Positions 37,401 through 50,083 of a DNA stretch of 64,000 nt are shown here, piece by piece; position 1 is the first letter of the stretch; the number at the start of each line of letters is the position of its first letter. The notes below the pieces were generated by a model, which did no database searches, was not told the origin of the DNA, and saw nothing but the letters and a program-made list of their open reading frames with translations. The stretch comes from Seriola aureovittata (lineage: Eukaryota; Chordata; Actinopteri; Carangiformes; Carangidae): assembly GCF_021018895.1 (NCBI RefSeq), contig NC_079373.1:28491602-28555601 (forward strand), read 5' to 3'. Both the position numbers and the translations under genes were made by a program.

Positions 37401-40400
37401 ATTAAAACACAGAATTTAACCGTGTCTCCCGGCAGCATATGAGAGACCGCCCATGGCGGCCCTTCGGAAGGGAGCGACTCAGAAGGCTGGGGCTGACATA
37501 TGTTACTCAGCGTGACGAGCCGAGTCCGTAGACACCAAACTTGTGGACTTTGGACAAACTTTTCCGTTGTGACATTCACACTAGTCTTAATGGTGTGGCA
37601 CCTCAGCATATGAGAGATGACCCTTCGGAAGGGAGCGACTCAGAAGGCTGGGGCTGACATATGTTACTCAGCGTGACGAGCCGAGTCCGTAGATACCCAA
37701 TTTGTGGACTTTTGACAAAATTTTTCGTCCCAGCAAGCGGGCCTCGGAGACGTTTAACGAGGCATCCCTTCCGAAGGGAGCGACTTAGAAGCCTGGGGCT
37801 GACATATGTTACTCAGCGTGACCTGCCGATTCCGTAGATACCAAATTTGTGGACTTTTGAGAACATTTTTTGGAAATTATTAAAACACAGAATTTAACCG
37901 TGTCTCCCGGCAGCATATGAGAGACCGCCCATGGCGGCCCTTCGGAAGGGAGCGACTCAGAAGGCTGGGGCTGACATATGTTACTCAGCGTGACGAGCCG
38001 AGTCCGTAGACACCAAACTTGTGGACTTTGGACAAACTTTTCCGTTGTGACATTCACACTAGTCTTAATGGTGTGGCACCTCAGCATATGAGAGATGACC
38101 CTTCGGAAGGGAGCGACTCAGAAGGCTGGGGCTGACATATGTTACTCAGCGTGACGAGCCGAGTCCGTAGATACCCAATTTGTGGACTTTTGACAAAATT
38201 TTTCGTCCCAGCAAGCGGGCCTCGGAGACGTTTAACGAGGCATCCCTTCCGAAGGGAGCGACTTAGAAGCCTGGGGCTGACATATGTTACTCAGCGTGAC
38301 CTGCCGATTCCGTAGATACCAAATTTGTGGACTTTTGAGAAAATTTTTTGGAAATTATTAAAACACAGAATTTAACCGTGTCTCCGGCAGCATATGAGAG
38401 ACCGCCCATGGCGGCCCTTCGGAAGGGAGCGACTCAGAAGCTGGGGCTGACATATGTTACTCAGCGTGACGTGCCGATTCCGTAGATACCAAATTTGTGG
38501 ACTTTGGACAAACTTTTCCGTTGTGACATTCACACTAGTCTTAATGGTGTGGCACCTCAGCATATGAGAGATGACCCTTCGGAAGGGAGCGACTCAGAAG
38601 GCTGGGGCTGACATATGTTACTCAGCGTGACGAGCCGAGTCCGTAGATACCAATTTGTGGACTTTTGACAAAATTTTTCGTCCCAGCAAGCGGGCCTCGG
38701 AGACGTTTAACGAGGCATCCCTTCCGAAGGGAGCGACTTAGAAGCCTGGGGCTGACATATGTTACTCAGCGTGACGTGCCGATTCCGTAGATACCAAATT
38801 TGTGGACTTTTGAGAACATTTTTTGGAAATTATTAAAACACAGAATTTAACCGTGTCTCCGGCAGCATATGAGAGACCGCCATGGCGGCCCTTCGGAAGG
38901 AGCGACTCAGAAGGCTGGGGCTGACATATGTTACTCAGCGTGACGAGCCGAGTCCGTAGACACCAAACTTGTGGACTTTGGACAAACTTTTCCGTTGTGA
39001 CATTCACACTAGTCTTAATGGTGTGGCACCTCAGCATATGAGAGATGACCCTTCGGAAGGGAGCGACTCAGAAGGCTGGGGCTGACATATGTTACTCAGC
39101 GTGACGAGCCGAGTCCGTAGATACCCAATTTGTGGACTTTTGACAAAATTTTTCGTCCCAGCAAGCGGGCCTCGGAGACGTTTAACGAGGCATCCCTTCC
39201 GAAGGGAGCGACTTAGAAGCCTGGGGCTGACATATGTTACTCAGCGTGACCTGCCGATTCCGTAGATACCAAATTTGTGGACTTTTGAGAACATTTTTTG
39301 GAAATTATTAAAACACAGAATTTAACCGTGTCTCCCGGCAGCATATGAGAGACCGCCCATGGCGGCCCTTCGGAAGGGAGCGACTCAGAAGGCTGGGGCT
39401 GACATATGTTACTCAGCGTGACGAGCCGAGTCCGTAGACACCAAACTTGTGGACTTTGGACAAACTTTTCCGTTGTGACATTCACACTAGTCTTAATGGT
39501 GTGGCACCTCAGCATATGAGAGATGACCCTTCGGAAGGGAGCGACTCAGAAGGCTGGGGCTGACATATGTTACTCAGCGTGACGAGCCGAGTCCGTAGAC
39601 ACCAAACTTGTGGACTTTGGACAAACTTTTCCGTTGTGACATTCACACTAGTCTTAATGGTGTGGCACCTCAGCATATGAGAGATGACCCTTCGGAGGGA
39701 GCGACTCAGAAGGCTGGGGCTGACATATGTTACTCAGCGTGACGAGCCGAGTCCGTAGATACCCAATTTGTGGACTTTTGACAAAATTTTTCGTCCCAGC
39801 AAGCGGGCCTCGGAGACGTTTAACGAGGCATCCCTTCCGAAGGGAGCGACTTAGAAGCTTGGGGCTGACATATGTTACTCAGCGTGACGTGCCGATTCCG
39901 TAGATACCAAATTTGTGGACTTTTGAGAACATTTTTTGGAAATTATTAAAACACAGAATTTAACCGTGTCTCCCGCAGCATATGAGAGACCGCCCATGGC
40001 GGCCCTTCGGAAGGGAGCGACTCAGAAGGCTGGGGCTGACATATGTTACTCAGCGTGACGAGCCGAGTCCGTAGACACCAAACTTGTGGACTTTGGACAA
40101 ACTTTTCGTTGTGACATTCACACTAGTCTTAATGGTGTGGCACCTCAGCATATGAGAGATGACCCTTCGGAAGGAGCGACTCAGAAGGCTGGGGCTGACA
40201 TATGTTTCTCAGCGTGACGAGCCGAGTCCGTAGATACCCAATTTGTGGACTTTTGACAAAATTTTTCGTCCCAGCAAGCGGGCCTCGGAGACGTTTAACG
40301 AGGCATCCCTTCCGAAGGGAGCGACTTAGAAGCCTGGGGCTGACATATGTTACTCAGCGTGACGTGCCGATTACGTAGATACCAAATTTGTGGACTTTTG

Positions 40401-43275
40401 AGAACATTTTTGGGAAATTATTAAAACACAGAATTTAACCGTGTCTCCCGGCAGCATATGAGAGACCGCCCATGGCGGCCCTTCGGAAGGGAGCGACTAA
40501 GATGGCTGGGGCTGACATATGTTACTCAGCGTGACGAGCCGAGTCCGTAGACACAAACTTGTGGACTTTGGACAAACTTTTCCGTTGTGACATTCACACT
40601 AGTCTTAATGGTGTGGCACCTCAGCATATGAGAGATGACCCTTCGGAAGGGAGCGACTCAGAAGGCTGGGGCTGACATATGTTACTCAGCGTGACGAGCC
40701 GAGTCCGTAGATACCCAATTTGTGGACTTTTGACAAAATTTTTCGTCCCAGCAAGCGGGCCTCGGAGACGTTTAACGAGGCATCCCTTCCGAAGGGAGCG
40801 ACTTAGAAGCCTGGGGCTGACATATGTTACTCAGCGTGACGTGCCGATTCCGTAGATACCAAATTTGTGGACTTTTGAGAACATTTTTTGGAAATTATTA
40901 AAACACAGAATTTAACCGTGTCTCCCGGCAGCATATGAGAGACCGCCCATGGCGGCCCTTCGGAAGGGAGCGACTCAGAAGGCTGGGGCTGACATATGTT
41001 ACTCAGCGTGACGAGCCGAGTCCGTAGACACCAAACTTGTGGACTTTGGACAAACTTTTCCGTTGTGACATTCACACTAGTCTTAATGGTGTGGCACCTC
41101 AGCATATGAGAGATGACCCTTCGAAGGGAGCGACTCAGAGGCTGGGGCTGACATATGTTACTCAGCGTGACGAGCCGAGTCCGTAGACACCAAACTTGTG
41201 GACTTTTGACAAACTTTTCCGTTGTGACATTCACACTAGTCTTAATGGTGTGGCACCTCAGCATATGAGAGATGACCCTTCGGAAGGGAGCGACTCAGAA
41301 GGCTGGGGCTGACATATGTTACTCAGCGTGACGAGCCGAGTCCGTAGATACCCAATTTGTGGACTTTTGACAAAATTTTTCGTCCCAGCAAGCGGGCCTC
41401 GGAGACGTTTAACGAGGCATCCCTTCCGAAGGGAGCGACTTAGAAGCCTGGGGCTGACATATGTTACTCAGCGTGACGAGCCGAGTCCGTAGACACCAAA
41501 CTTGTGGACTTTGGACAAACTTTTCCGTTGTGACATTCACACTAGTCTTAATGGTGTGGCACCTCAGCATATGAGAGATGACCCTTCGGAAGGGAGCGAC
41601 TCAGAAGGCTGGGGCTGACATATGTTACTCAGCGTGACGAGCCGAGTCCGTAGATACCCAATTTGTGGACTTTTGACAAAATTTTTCGTCCCAGCAAGCG
41701 GGCCTCGGAGACGTTTAACGAGGCATCCCTTCCGAAGGGAGCGACTTAGAAGCCTGGGGCTGACATATGTTACTCAGCGTGACGAGCCGAGTCCGTAGAC
41801 ACCAAACTTGTGGACTTTGGACAAACTTTTCCGTTGTGACATTCACACTAGTCTTAATGGTGTGGCACCTCAGCATATGAGAGATGACCCTTCGGAAGGG
41901 AGCGACTTAGAAGCCTGGGGCTGACATATGTTACTCAGCGTGACGAGCCGAGTCCGTAGACACCAAACTTGTGGACTTTGGACAAACTTTTCCGTTGTGA
42001 CATTCACACTAGTCTTAATGGTGTGGCACCTCAGCATATGAGAGATGACCCTTCGGAAGGGAGCGACTCAGAAGGCTGGGGCTGACATATGTTACTCAGC
42101 GTGACGAGCCGAGTCCGTAGACACCAAACTTGTGGACTTTGGACAAACTTTTCCGTTGTGACATTCACACTAGTCTTAATGGTGTGGCACCTCAGCATAT
42201 GAGAGATGACCCTTCGGAAGGGAGCGACTAAGATGGCTGGGGCTGACATATGTTTCTCAGCGTGACGAGCCGAGTCCGTAGACACCAAACTTGTGGACTT
42301 TGGACAAACTTTTCCGTTGTGACATTCACACTAGTCTTAATGTGTGGCACCTCAGCATATGAGAGATGACCCTTCGAAGGGAGCGACTCAGAAGGCTGGG
42401 GCTGACATATGTTACTCAGCGTGACGAGCCGAGTCCGTAGACACCAAACTTGTGGACTTTGGACAAACTTTTCCGTTGTGACATTCACACTAGTCTTAAT
42501 GGTGTGGCACCTCAGCATATGAGAGATGACCCTTCGGAAGGGAGCGACTCAGAAGGCTGGGGCTGACATATGTTACTCAGCGTGACGAGCCGAGTCCGTA
42601 GATACCAAATTTGTGGACTTTTGACAAAATTTTTCGTCCCAGCAAGCGGGCCTCGGAGACGTTTAACGAGGCATCCCTTCCGAAGGGAGCGACTTAGAAG
42701 CCTGGGGCTGACATATGTTACTCAGCGTGACGAGCCGATTCCGTAGATACCAAATTTGTGGACTTTTGAGAACATTTTTGGGAAATTATTAAAACACAGA
42801 ATTTAACCGTGTCTCCCGGCAGCATATGAGAGACCGCCCATGGCGGCCCTTCGGAAGGGAGCGACTCAGAAGGCTGGGGCTGACATATGTTACTCAGCGT
42901 GACGAGCCGAGTCCGTAGACACCAAACTTGTGGACTTTGGACAAACTTTTCCGTTGTGACATTCACACTAGTCTTAATGGTGTGGCACCTCAGCATATGA
43001 GAGATGACCCTTCGGAAGGGAGCGACTCAGAAGGCTGGGGCTGACATATGTTACTCAGCGTGACGAGCCGAGTCCGTAGATACCCAATTTGTGGACTTTT
43101 GACAAAATTTTTCGTCCCAGCAAGCGGGCCTCGGAGACGTTTAACGAGGCATCCCTTCCGAAGGGAGCGACTTAGAAGCCTGGGGCTGACATATGTTACT
43201 CAGCGTGACCTGCCGATTCCGTAGATACCAAATTTGTGGACTTTTGAGAACATTTTTTGGAAATTATTAAAACAC
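25484..43275 (+). repeat. Satellite array with 478-bp A-B-C higher-order repeat
   Basis: About 17.8 kb and about 37 higher-order units, truncated on the right by an assembly gap. Each 478-bp unit has three monomers measured from the shared word CATATGTTACTCAGCG: A 172 bp, B 161 bp, C 145 bp. All three share a core of roughly 105 bp (CTTCGGAAGGGAGCGACT ... GTGGACTTT). They differ in the linker. A has GAATTTAACCGTGTCTCCC, B has GACATTCACACTAGTC, C has AGCGGGCCTCGGAGACG. Order is usually A-B-C, with extra or missing B or C monomers, for example near 25729-26050 and 41450-42600. Copies are very similar, which implies recent homogenisation. Minus-strand open frames of 92 codons recur in each unit only because the sequence repeats; nothing indicates translation. 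Confidence 0.95.
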
Positions 43276-43775
43276 NNNNNNNNNNNNNNNNNNNNNNNNN
43301 NNNNNNNNNNNNNNNNNNNNNNNNNNNNNNNNNNNNNNNNNNNNNNNNNNNNNNNNNNNNNNNNNNNNNNNNNNNNNNNNNNNNNNNNNNNNNNNNNNNN
43401 NNNNNNNNNNNNNNNNNNNNNNNNNNNNNNNNNNNNNNNNNNNNNNNNNNNNNNNNNNNNNNNNNNNNNNNNNNNNNNNNNNNNNNNNNNNNNNNNNNNN
43501 NNNNNNNNNNNNNNNNNNNNNNNNNNNNNNNNNNNNNNNNNNNNNNNNNNNNNNNNNNNNNNNNNNNNNNNNNNNNNNNNNNNNNNNNNNNNNNNNNNNN
43601 NNNNNNNNNNNNNNNNNNNNNNNNNNNNNNNNNNNNNNNNNNNNNNNNNNNNNNNNNNNNNNNNNNNNNNNNNNNNNNNNNNNNNNNNNNNNNNNNNNNN
43701 NNNNNNNNNNNNNNNNNNNNNNNNNNNNNNNNNNNNNNNNNNNNNNNNNNNNNNNNNNNNNNNNNNNNNNNNNNN
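43276..43775. other. Assembly gap (500 N)
   Basis: Exactly 500 ambiguous bases inside a satellite monomer of type A. The round number suggests a placeholder size. Confidence 0.99.
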
Positions 43776-44140
43776 TTCTCCCCAGATAAGGGAGGCTGTC
43801 AATTCAATTTAAAACCGGTTATTTCTTCTGTTGGACTAAATTAACTTAGTAACATTTGATGTTTTTGATGTTTTGTTAAGTTTCCTGTTGAAACCCACCC
43901 TTGTGTCCTAAATGTTGTGGTTCATCACAAGGCTTTTTTAAATAGTTCATATTCATGTGTTATAGTTGTTTTTAATGATTTTTCTTCTGTGATTGTATAT
44001 GTTTATAAATAGTTCCATTTCAAGAATTTGCTTTTAATTTTGTATCTTTTCTTATGTATTAAAATTGTGTTCCTCATGAATTGAGTTATTTATTGTGATG
44101 AATTTGTTCCTCATGAATTGAGCTATTTATTGTGATGAAT
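43776..44140. other. Unique sequence between gap and second satellite
   Basis: It begins TTCTCCCCAG followed by a 9-codon open frame, which could be a splice acceptor and terminal exon but is too short to support. A short direct repeat (TTCCTCATGAATTGAG, then TATTTATTGTGATGAAT) is present twice at about 44071-44141. Confidence 0.4.
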
Positions 44141-47100
44141 GGATGGAAAGCCGACACTTTTTGGAAAGAACAGAGAATATAAGCTTTACAATGAGGTATT
44201 ACTCCAGTAAATTAGATAATGCTATCATGAAATAGCAGCTTAAGAGACCAGATTTGACCTCTGACCCATCACTGAAAGCTGCCTAAAATTGACCACATTA
44301 AATGTCTGGTTAATAACATGAGCTTTGTGATAGGATGGAAAGCCAACACTTGTTGGAAAGAAGAGAATCTAAGCTTTACAATGAGGTATTACTCCAGTAA
44401 ATCAGATAATGCTAGCCAGAAATACCAGCTTAAATATAGAGACCAGATTTGACCTCTGACCCAGCTCAGAAAGCTGCCTTAAATTGGCCACATTAAATGT
44501 ATGGTTAATAACAAGAGGCTTGTTATACGATGGAAAACCAACACTTGTTGGAAAGAAGAGAATGTAAACTTTAAACTAGTGAACAACATGCTTCATTTGA
44601 AGCAGGTTCATTAGAAATACAGGAGGATATGTAAAAACATAAATACAGGTTTCCTGCTGGGCTTTTCAAAACAGCTGAATGTAACCAGAATTAAACAACG
44701 TGCTGCTAGTCACCAGAGGGTTTAACATTACGAGTGTTGATCTCTTTGTATTGCTCTGAATATGAACTTTACAATGAGGTATTACTCCAGTAAATCAGAT
44801 AATGCTAGCTAGAAATATCAGCTTAAATATAGAGACCAGATTTGACCTCTGACCCAGCTCTGAAAGCTGCCTAAAATTGACCACATTAAATGTCTGGTTA
44901 ATAACAGGAGGTGTGTGACAGGATCGAAAGGAGAAGAATAGAAGAAAGAATAGAATCTAAGCTTTACAATGAGGTATTACTCCAGTAAATCAGATAATGC
45001 TATCATGAAATAGCTTAAATATAGAGACCAGATTTGACCTCTGACTCAGCTCTGAAAGCTGCCTAAAATTGAACACATTAAATGTCTGGTTAATGACAGG
45101 AGGTTTGTGATAGAATGAAAGCCAACACTTGTTGGAAAGAAGAGAATCTAAGCTTTACAATGAGGTATTACTCCAGTAAATCACATAATGCTATCATGAA
45201 ATAGCTTAAATATAGAGACCAGATTTGACCTCTGACTCAGCTCTGAAAGCTGCCTAAAATTGAACACATTAAATGTCTGCTTAATAAAGGGAGGTATGTG
45301 ATAGGATGGAAAGCCAACACTTGTTGGAAAGAAGAGAATCTAAGCTTTACAATGAGGTATTACTCCAGTAAATTAGATAATGCTATCATGGAATAGCAGC
45401 TTAAGAGTCCAGATTTGACCTCTGACCCATCACTGAAAGCTGCCTAAAATTGACCACATTAAATGTCTGGTTAATAACATGAGCTTTGTGATAGGATGGA
45501 AAGCCAACACCTGTTGGAAAGAAAAGAATCTAAGCTTTACAATGAGGTATTACTCCAGTAAATCAGATAATGCTAGCCAGAAATACCAGCTTAAATATAG
45601 AGACCAGATTTGACCTCTGACACAGCTCTGAAAGCTGCCTAAAATTGGCCACATTAAATGTCTGGTTAATAACAAGAGGCTTGTTATACGATGGAAAGCC
45701 AACACTTGTTGGAAAGAAGAGAATCTAAAATTTACAATGAGGTATTACTACAGTAAATCAGGTAATGCTATCATGGAATAGCTTAAATATGAAGACCAGA
45801 TTTGACCTCTGACCCAGCTCTGAAAGCTGCCTTAAAATTGACCACATTAAATGTCTGGTTAATAACAGGAGGTGTGTGACAGGATCGAAAGGAGAAGAAT
45901 AGAAGAAAGAATAGAATCTAAGCTTTACAATGAGGTATTACTCCAGTAAATCAGATAATGCTATCATGAAATAGCTTAAATATAGAGACCAGATTTGACC
46001 TCTGACTCAGCTCTGAAAGCTGCCTAAAATTGAACACATTAAATGTCTGGTTAATAAAGGGAGGTATGTGATAGGATGGAAGGCCAACACTTGTTGGAAA
46101 GAAGAGAATCTAAGCTTTACAATGAGGTATTACTCCAGTAAATCGAATAATGCTAGCTAGAAATACCAGCTTAAATATAGAGACCAGATTTGACCTCTGA
46201 CCCAGCTCTGAAAGCTGCCTAAAATTGAACACATTAAATGTCTGGTTAATAACAGGAGGTTTGTGATATGATGAAAGCCAACACTTGTTGGAAAGAAGAG
46301 AATCTAAACTTTACAATGAGGTATTACTCCAGTAAATCACATAATGCTATCATGAAATAGCTTAAATATAGAGACCAGATTTGACCTCTGACCCAGCTCT
46401 GAAAGCTGCCTTAAATTGGTCACATTAAATGTATGGTTAATAACAAGAGGCTTGTTATACGATGGAAAGCCAACACTTGTTGGAAAGAGGAGAATTTAAG
46501 CTTTACAATGAGGTATTACTACAGTAAATCAGATAATGCTATCCTGAAATAGCAGCTTAAATATATAGACCAGATTTGACCTCTCAACCAGCTCTGAAAG
46601 CTGCCTAAAATTGACCACATTAAATGTCTGGTTAATAACAGGAAGTGTGTGACAGGATCGAAAGGAGAAGAATAGAAGAAAGAATAGAATCTAAGCTTTA
46701 CAATGAGGTATTACTCCAGTAAATCAGATAATGCTATCCTGGAATAGCTTAAATATAAAGACCAGATTTGACCTCTGACCCAGCTCTGAAAGCTGCCTAA
46801 AATTGACCACATTAAATGTCTGGTTAATAACAGGAGGTGTGTGACAGGATGGAAAGCCAACACTTGTTGGAAAGAAGAGAATGTAAACTTTAAACTAGTG
46901 AACAACATCTTTCATTTGAAGCAGATTCATTAGAAGTACAGGAGGATATGTAAAAACATAAATACAGGTTTCCTGCTGGCCTTTTCAAAACAGCTGAATG
47001 TAACCAGAATTCAACAACGTGCTGCTAGTCACCAGAGGGTTTAACATTACGAGTGTTGATCTCTTTGTATTGCTCTGAATCTAAACTTTACAATGAGGTA

Positions 47101-47687
47101 TTACTTGACTAAATCAGATAATGCTATCCTGAAATAGCAGCTTAAATATAGACACCAGATTTGACCTCTGACCCAGCACTGAAAGCTGCCTAAAATTGGC
47201 CACATTAAATGTCTGGTTAATAACAAGAGGTTTGGGATAGGATGGAAAGCCAACACATGTTGGAAAGAATAGAATATAAGCTTTACAATGAGGTATTACT
47301 CCAGTAAATCAGATAATGATATCCTGAAATAGCAGCTTAAATATAGAGACCAGATTTGACCTCTGACCTAGCACTGAAAGCTGCCTAAAATTGACCACAT
47401 TAAATGTCTGGTTAATAACAAGAGGTTAGTGATAGGATGGAAAGCCAACACATGTTGGAAAGAATAGAATCTAAACTTTACAATGAGGTATTACTTGACT
47501 AAATCAGATAATTCTATCCTGAAATAGCAGCTTAAATATAGAGACCAGATTTGAACTCTGACCCAGCACTGAAAGCTGCCTAAAATTGACCACAATAAAT
47601 GTCTGGTTAATAACAACAGGTTTGTGATAGGATGGAAAGCCGACGATTGTTGGAAAGAGGAGAATCTAAGCTTTACAATGAGGTATG
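44141..47687 (+). repeat. Second satellite, about 192-bp monomer, left block
   Basis: Roughly 18 monomers start with AAGCTTTACAATGAGGTATT (for example at 44959, 45150 and 45342, so 191-192 bp apart) and contain GACCAGATTTGACCTCTGAC and CCAACACTTGTTGGAAAGA. Monomers differ by substitutions and small indels, so the array is older than the 478-bp satellite. Two monomers (around 44570-44760 and 46890-47085) carry an extra block of about 190 bp with CTTTAAACTAGTGAACAAC and ACGTGCTGCTAGTCACC. Confidence 0.92.
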
Positions 47688-47850
47688 AGACAGATAAAGT
47701 TTAAGCACTTCCACTTCATTGTTTTCTGTACAGAGATTTCTTACATTTACAAAGTGCACCAATACTGTACAAATAAAAAGTCTAACAATGTCCTTGTAGA
47801 CTTGAATACAGGCCTTGAAAATGCAGGCCAGGTGGATGGCTGCAGAAAGT

Positions 47851-47933
47851 CTAAGAGAGCCAAGCGAGGCCCAGGCCCTCTCCCCGAAAAGACTTTTTGC
47901 CCGCACATTAATTAAACAGGAGTTCCTCATTGA
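47851..47933 (-). pseudogene. Stranded C-terminal end of the SET exon
   Basis: Beyond the left TSD of LINE 2 the minus strand continues in the SET frame: the TSD encodes NEELLF, then N, TAA, then CAGKKSFRGEGLGLAWLS and TAG (47851-47853). Aligned to the KMT5A-type end, the DYG after ELLF appears as N, stop, C, so the catalytic tyrosine codon is now TAA (47908-47910). Confidence 0.7.
47914..47933 (+). repeat. Left target-site duplication of LINE 2
   Basis: The 20-bp AAACAGGAGTTCCTCATTGA recurs at 54279-54298. Its first As are ambiguous with the poly(A) tail. Confidence 0.92.
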
Positions 47934-48087
47934 GGTCGAGGTTCCCGCTCCGCCCCCCTACCGGATGGCTGCTCGATAACTGAGCTCCCGTCCTCGTGGA
48001 CTGAAAACACATATTTAACAACTAATTAACGGTGGTTTTTGAAAAAGAAGGAAGGTAAAGTGTGTATTTTCCGACACAGCATTAAAA

Positions 48088-49028
48088 ATGAGCCAAGGAA
48101 CCCGCCGCAAGACTGAGACTGCGAACAGCACAGCGACCGCACTGGAAGCTAGCACTACCGCAGCTAACGAGAGAAAACAGTTGCTGCTAGCATGATGGCT
48201 GAAGTTCTGGCAGAGATGAAAGGAATGAGAAAAGACATGACGGAGCGGTTGGACAAAATTGAAGACTCACTAAAAGGGGTGAAGGAGCAGATACGAGGCT
48301 GTGAAAGAAGACTGGACGAGGCCGAGCAAAGAGTGAGTAACACGGAGGATAACGGTGCACGAGCAGACCGGCTGCTGACCTACATGATACGGAAACAACG
48401 TTGTTTGGAAGCTCACTGTGAGGACATTGAGAACCGTTCGAGGAGGTCAAATCTGCGGATTTACGGAGTGAAAGAAGGCGCGGAGGGTGGTGAGAATATG
48501 CTCGATTTCACAGCAAGATTACTGAAAGTAGCTCTCAAACTACCCGACGACGATGACCTCGCCATCGAGCGCGCGCACAGGTCGCTCGCGGCCAAACCTA
48601 TAAACACCAATATCTCCAGATCGATTGTGGTGAAATTTCTCCACTTCCAGACGAAGCAACGGATCCTGTACAAAGGCTGGAACACAAAAGAGTTGCAGTT
48701 TGAAGGGAGCCGTATCACCTTGGATCATGACTACTCCACCGCACTGCAGTGTAGGCGCAAAGAATATGGAGAGATCAAACGCCAGCTGAAGGAGCGCAAC
48801 ATCAGGTTCAGGTCTTCTTATCCAGCGGTGCTGAGAGTCACTTTGGATGGCGGGGAAAAGAGCTTCAACTCTGCGTGGGAGGCGGCGGACCAATTGAAAC
48901 ATCTGGGCATCACTGCAAAACTGTCAGAGGCTGAACTTATGGAGAAAGAGTTGCACCGGCGGGGGGTGGACGGCTCCGCTCCGTCCCGGGGGGGAGCGGC
49001 TCACACGCGCATTGGTGAGAGATATTGA
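48088..49028 (+). pseudogene. LINE 2 ORF1 (coiled coil plus RRM) with frameshift
   Basis: The intact part starts at ATG 48192 and runs 278 residues to TGA: a charged coiled-coil region, ENRSRRSNLRIYGVKEGAEG, IERAHRSLAAK and a basic C-terminal domain, as in L1 ORF1p. The likely original start is ATG 48088 (MSQGTRRKTETANSTATALE), whose frame reaches a stop just before 48192 and needs one extra base near 48190 to join. The LINE 1 ORF1 is organised the same way. Role: RNA binding and chaperone in retrotransposition. Confidence 0.8.
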
Positions 49029-50083
49029 ATCGCTCTCTAATTGATTAACTGTAGCTGAGGTGCGGAAATGAGAAGAGCATCCGACATAAAGTTAGTTCAT
49101 GCACAACGGGTAAGTGGGGGCGTGGATCCTGTGACAATTGGACTGTTTTAAACTTTTTTTCGGGGGGGGGGGGGGGGGGGGTCACCGATGTTTCACTGTT
49201 TTTTGGACAATATTACCAGAACACGTATAACGGATACGGAGTAGTGATGCCATAATCGGCCACGGACAGTTGGGAAAGCGCAAGGCATGAACAGTATTGT
49301 TACTAGCCGCCCTCTATTTGAAGTTTACCTAAAGAACAGAGTGTAGTGGTGAATGGAGCTGTGCATTGGCTTTGGCGTTTCCAATTTATCATTTAAAGAA
49401 GTAGAAACTACGTGGATACGTTTTTCCATCAATGCATAGTTCTCAATCTATACCAGACGCTATATCCCTTTCAGTCTGGCGTTAATACTGCTGTGTACGG
49501 TGGGCCACCCACCCCCCCATCCTATTATTATTAATATTGTTGTTTTAAATGGGACCTACTCCCCCCATCTATTTTTATGGTCTGATGCCTTCTAAATCAG
49601 GGCTCTTACTGAAACCACCAAAGCATTTGGTAATGAAAGACTGTGTGGTCCGAGGGGGGGACATCCAGGGGGAAACGAACGCAAGGAATTCTTATCAACA
49701 TCTTAAGAATCTTGTGTTACTGTCTTAACAACAGACAGTTTTAGGCCCAGACATCCAGATGTTCTGGACACTCCTTTTTTCTGTCGCCACCCTGAACAGG
49801 CCATGTGTAGTGACTTTGGGTGGCGAGCAGAGTAGGTTCACTGGACAGTGGACCACTACGTTGGAAGTCATTGTATTCCTTTTCGTAGTTAGGTATATAG
49901 TTTTGTTCTTTTATTGTTGTTACTTGTTTGATACACTCCATGGGACAAGATGTTTACTATTGGCAGCTGTGGTGCCCCCAGTCATAATGCTCTGTCGTAA
50001 AGACCGTGCAAGACACATTATATACTCAGGCCTGCAGATAGCAGTAAAGCCCCATGGCTGGGCATTGACACCAGCAGTCCAAG
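49029..50083 (+). other. LINE 2 inter-ORF region
   Basis: 1,055 bp with no convincing gene. It contains a run of 20 G (49162-49181). Such a long ORF1-ORF2 spacer is unusual for L1 elements and could hide an internal promoter or an older insertion. Confidence 0.6.

Noticed and set aside
25563..42996. Dozens of minus-strand open frames of 92 codons starting MLRCHTIKTSVNV
   Set aside because: They are copies of the same satellite unit. There is no family match or splice or promoter signal, and frames vary with one-base indels.
43200..43844. Long open frames of about 190-200 codons
   Set aside because: They consist almost wholly of the 500 N gap.
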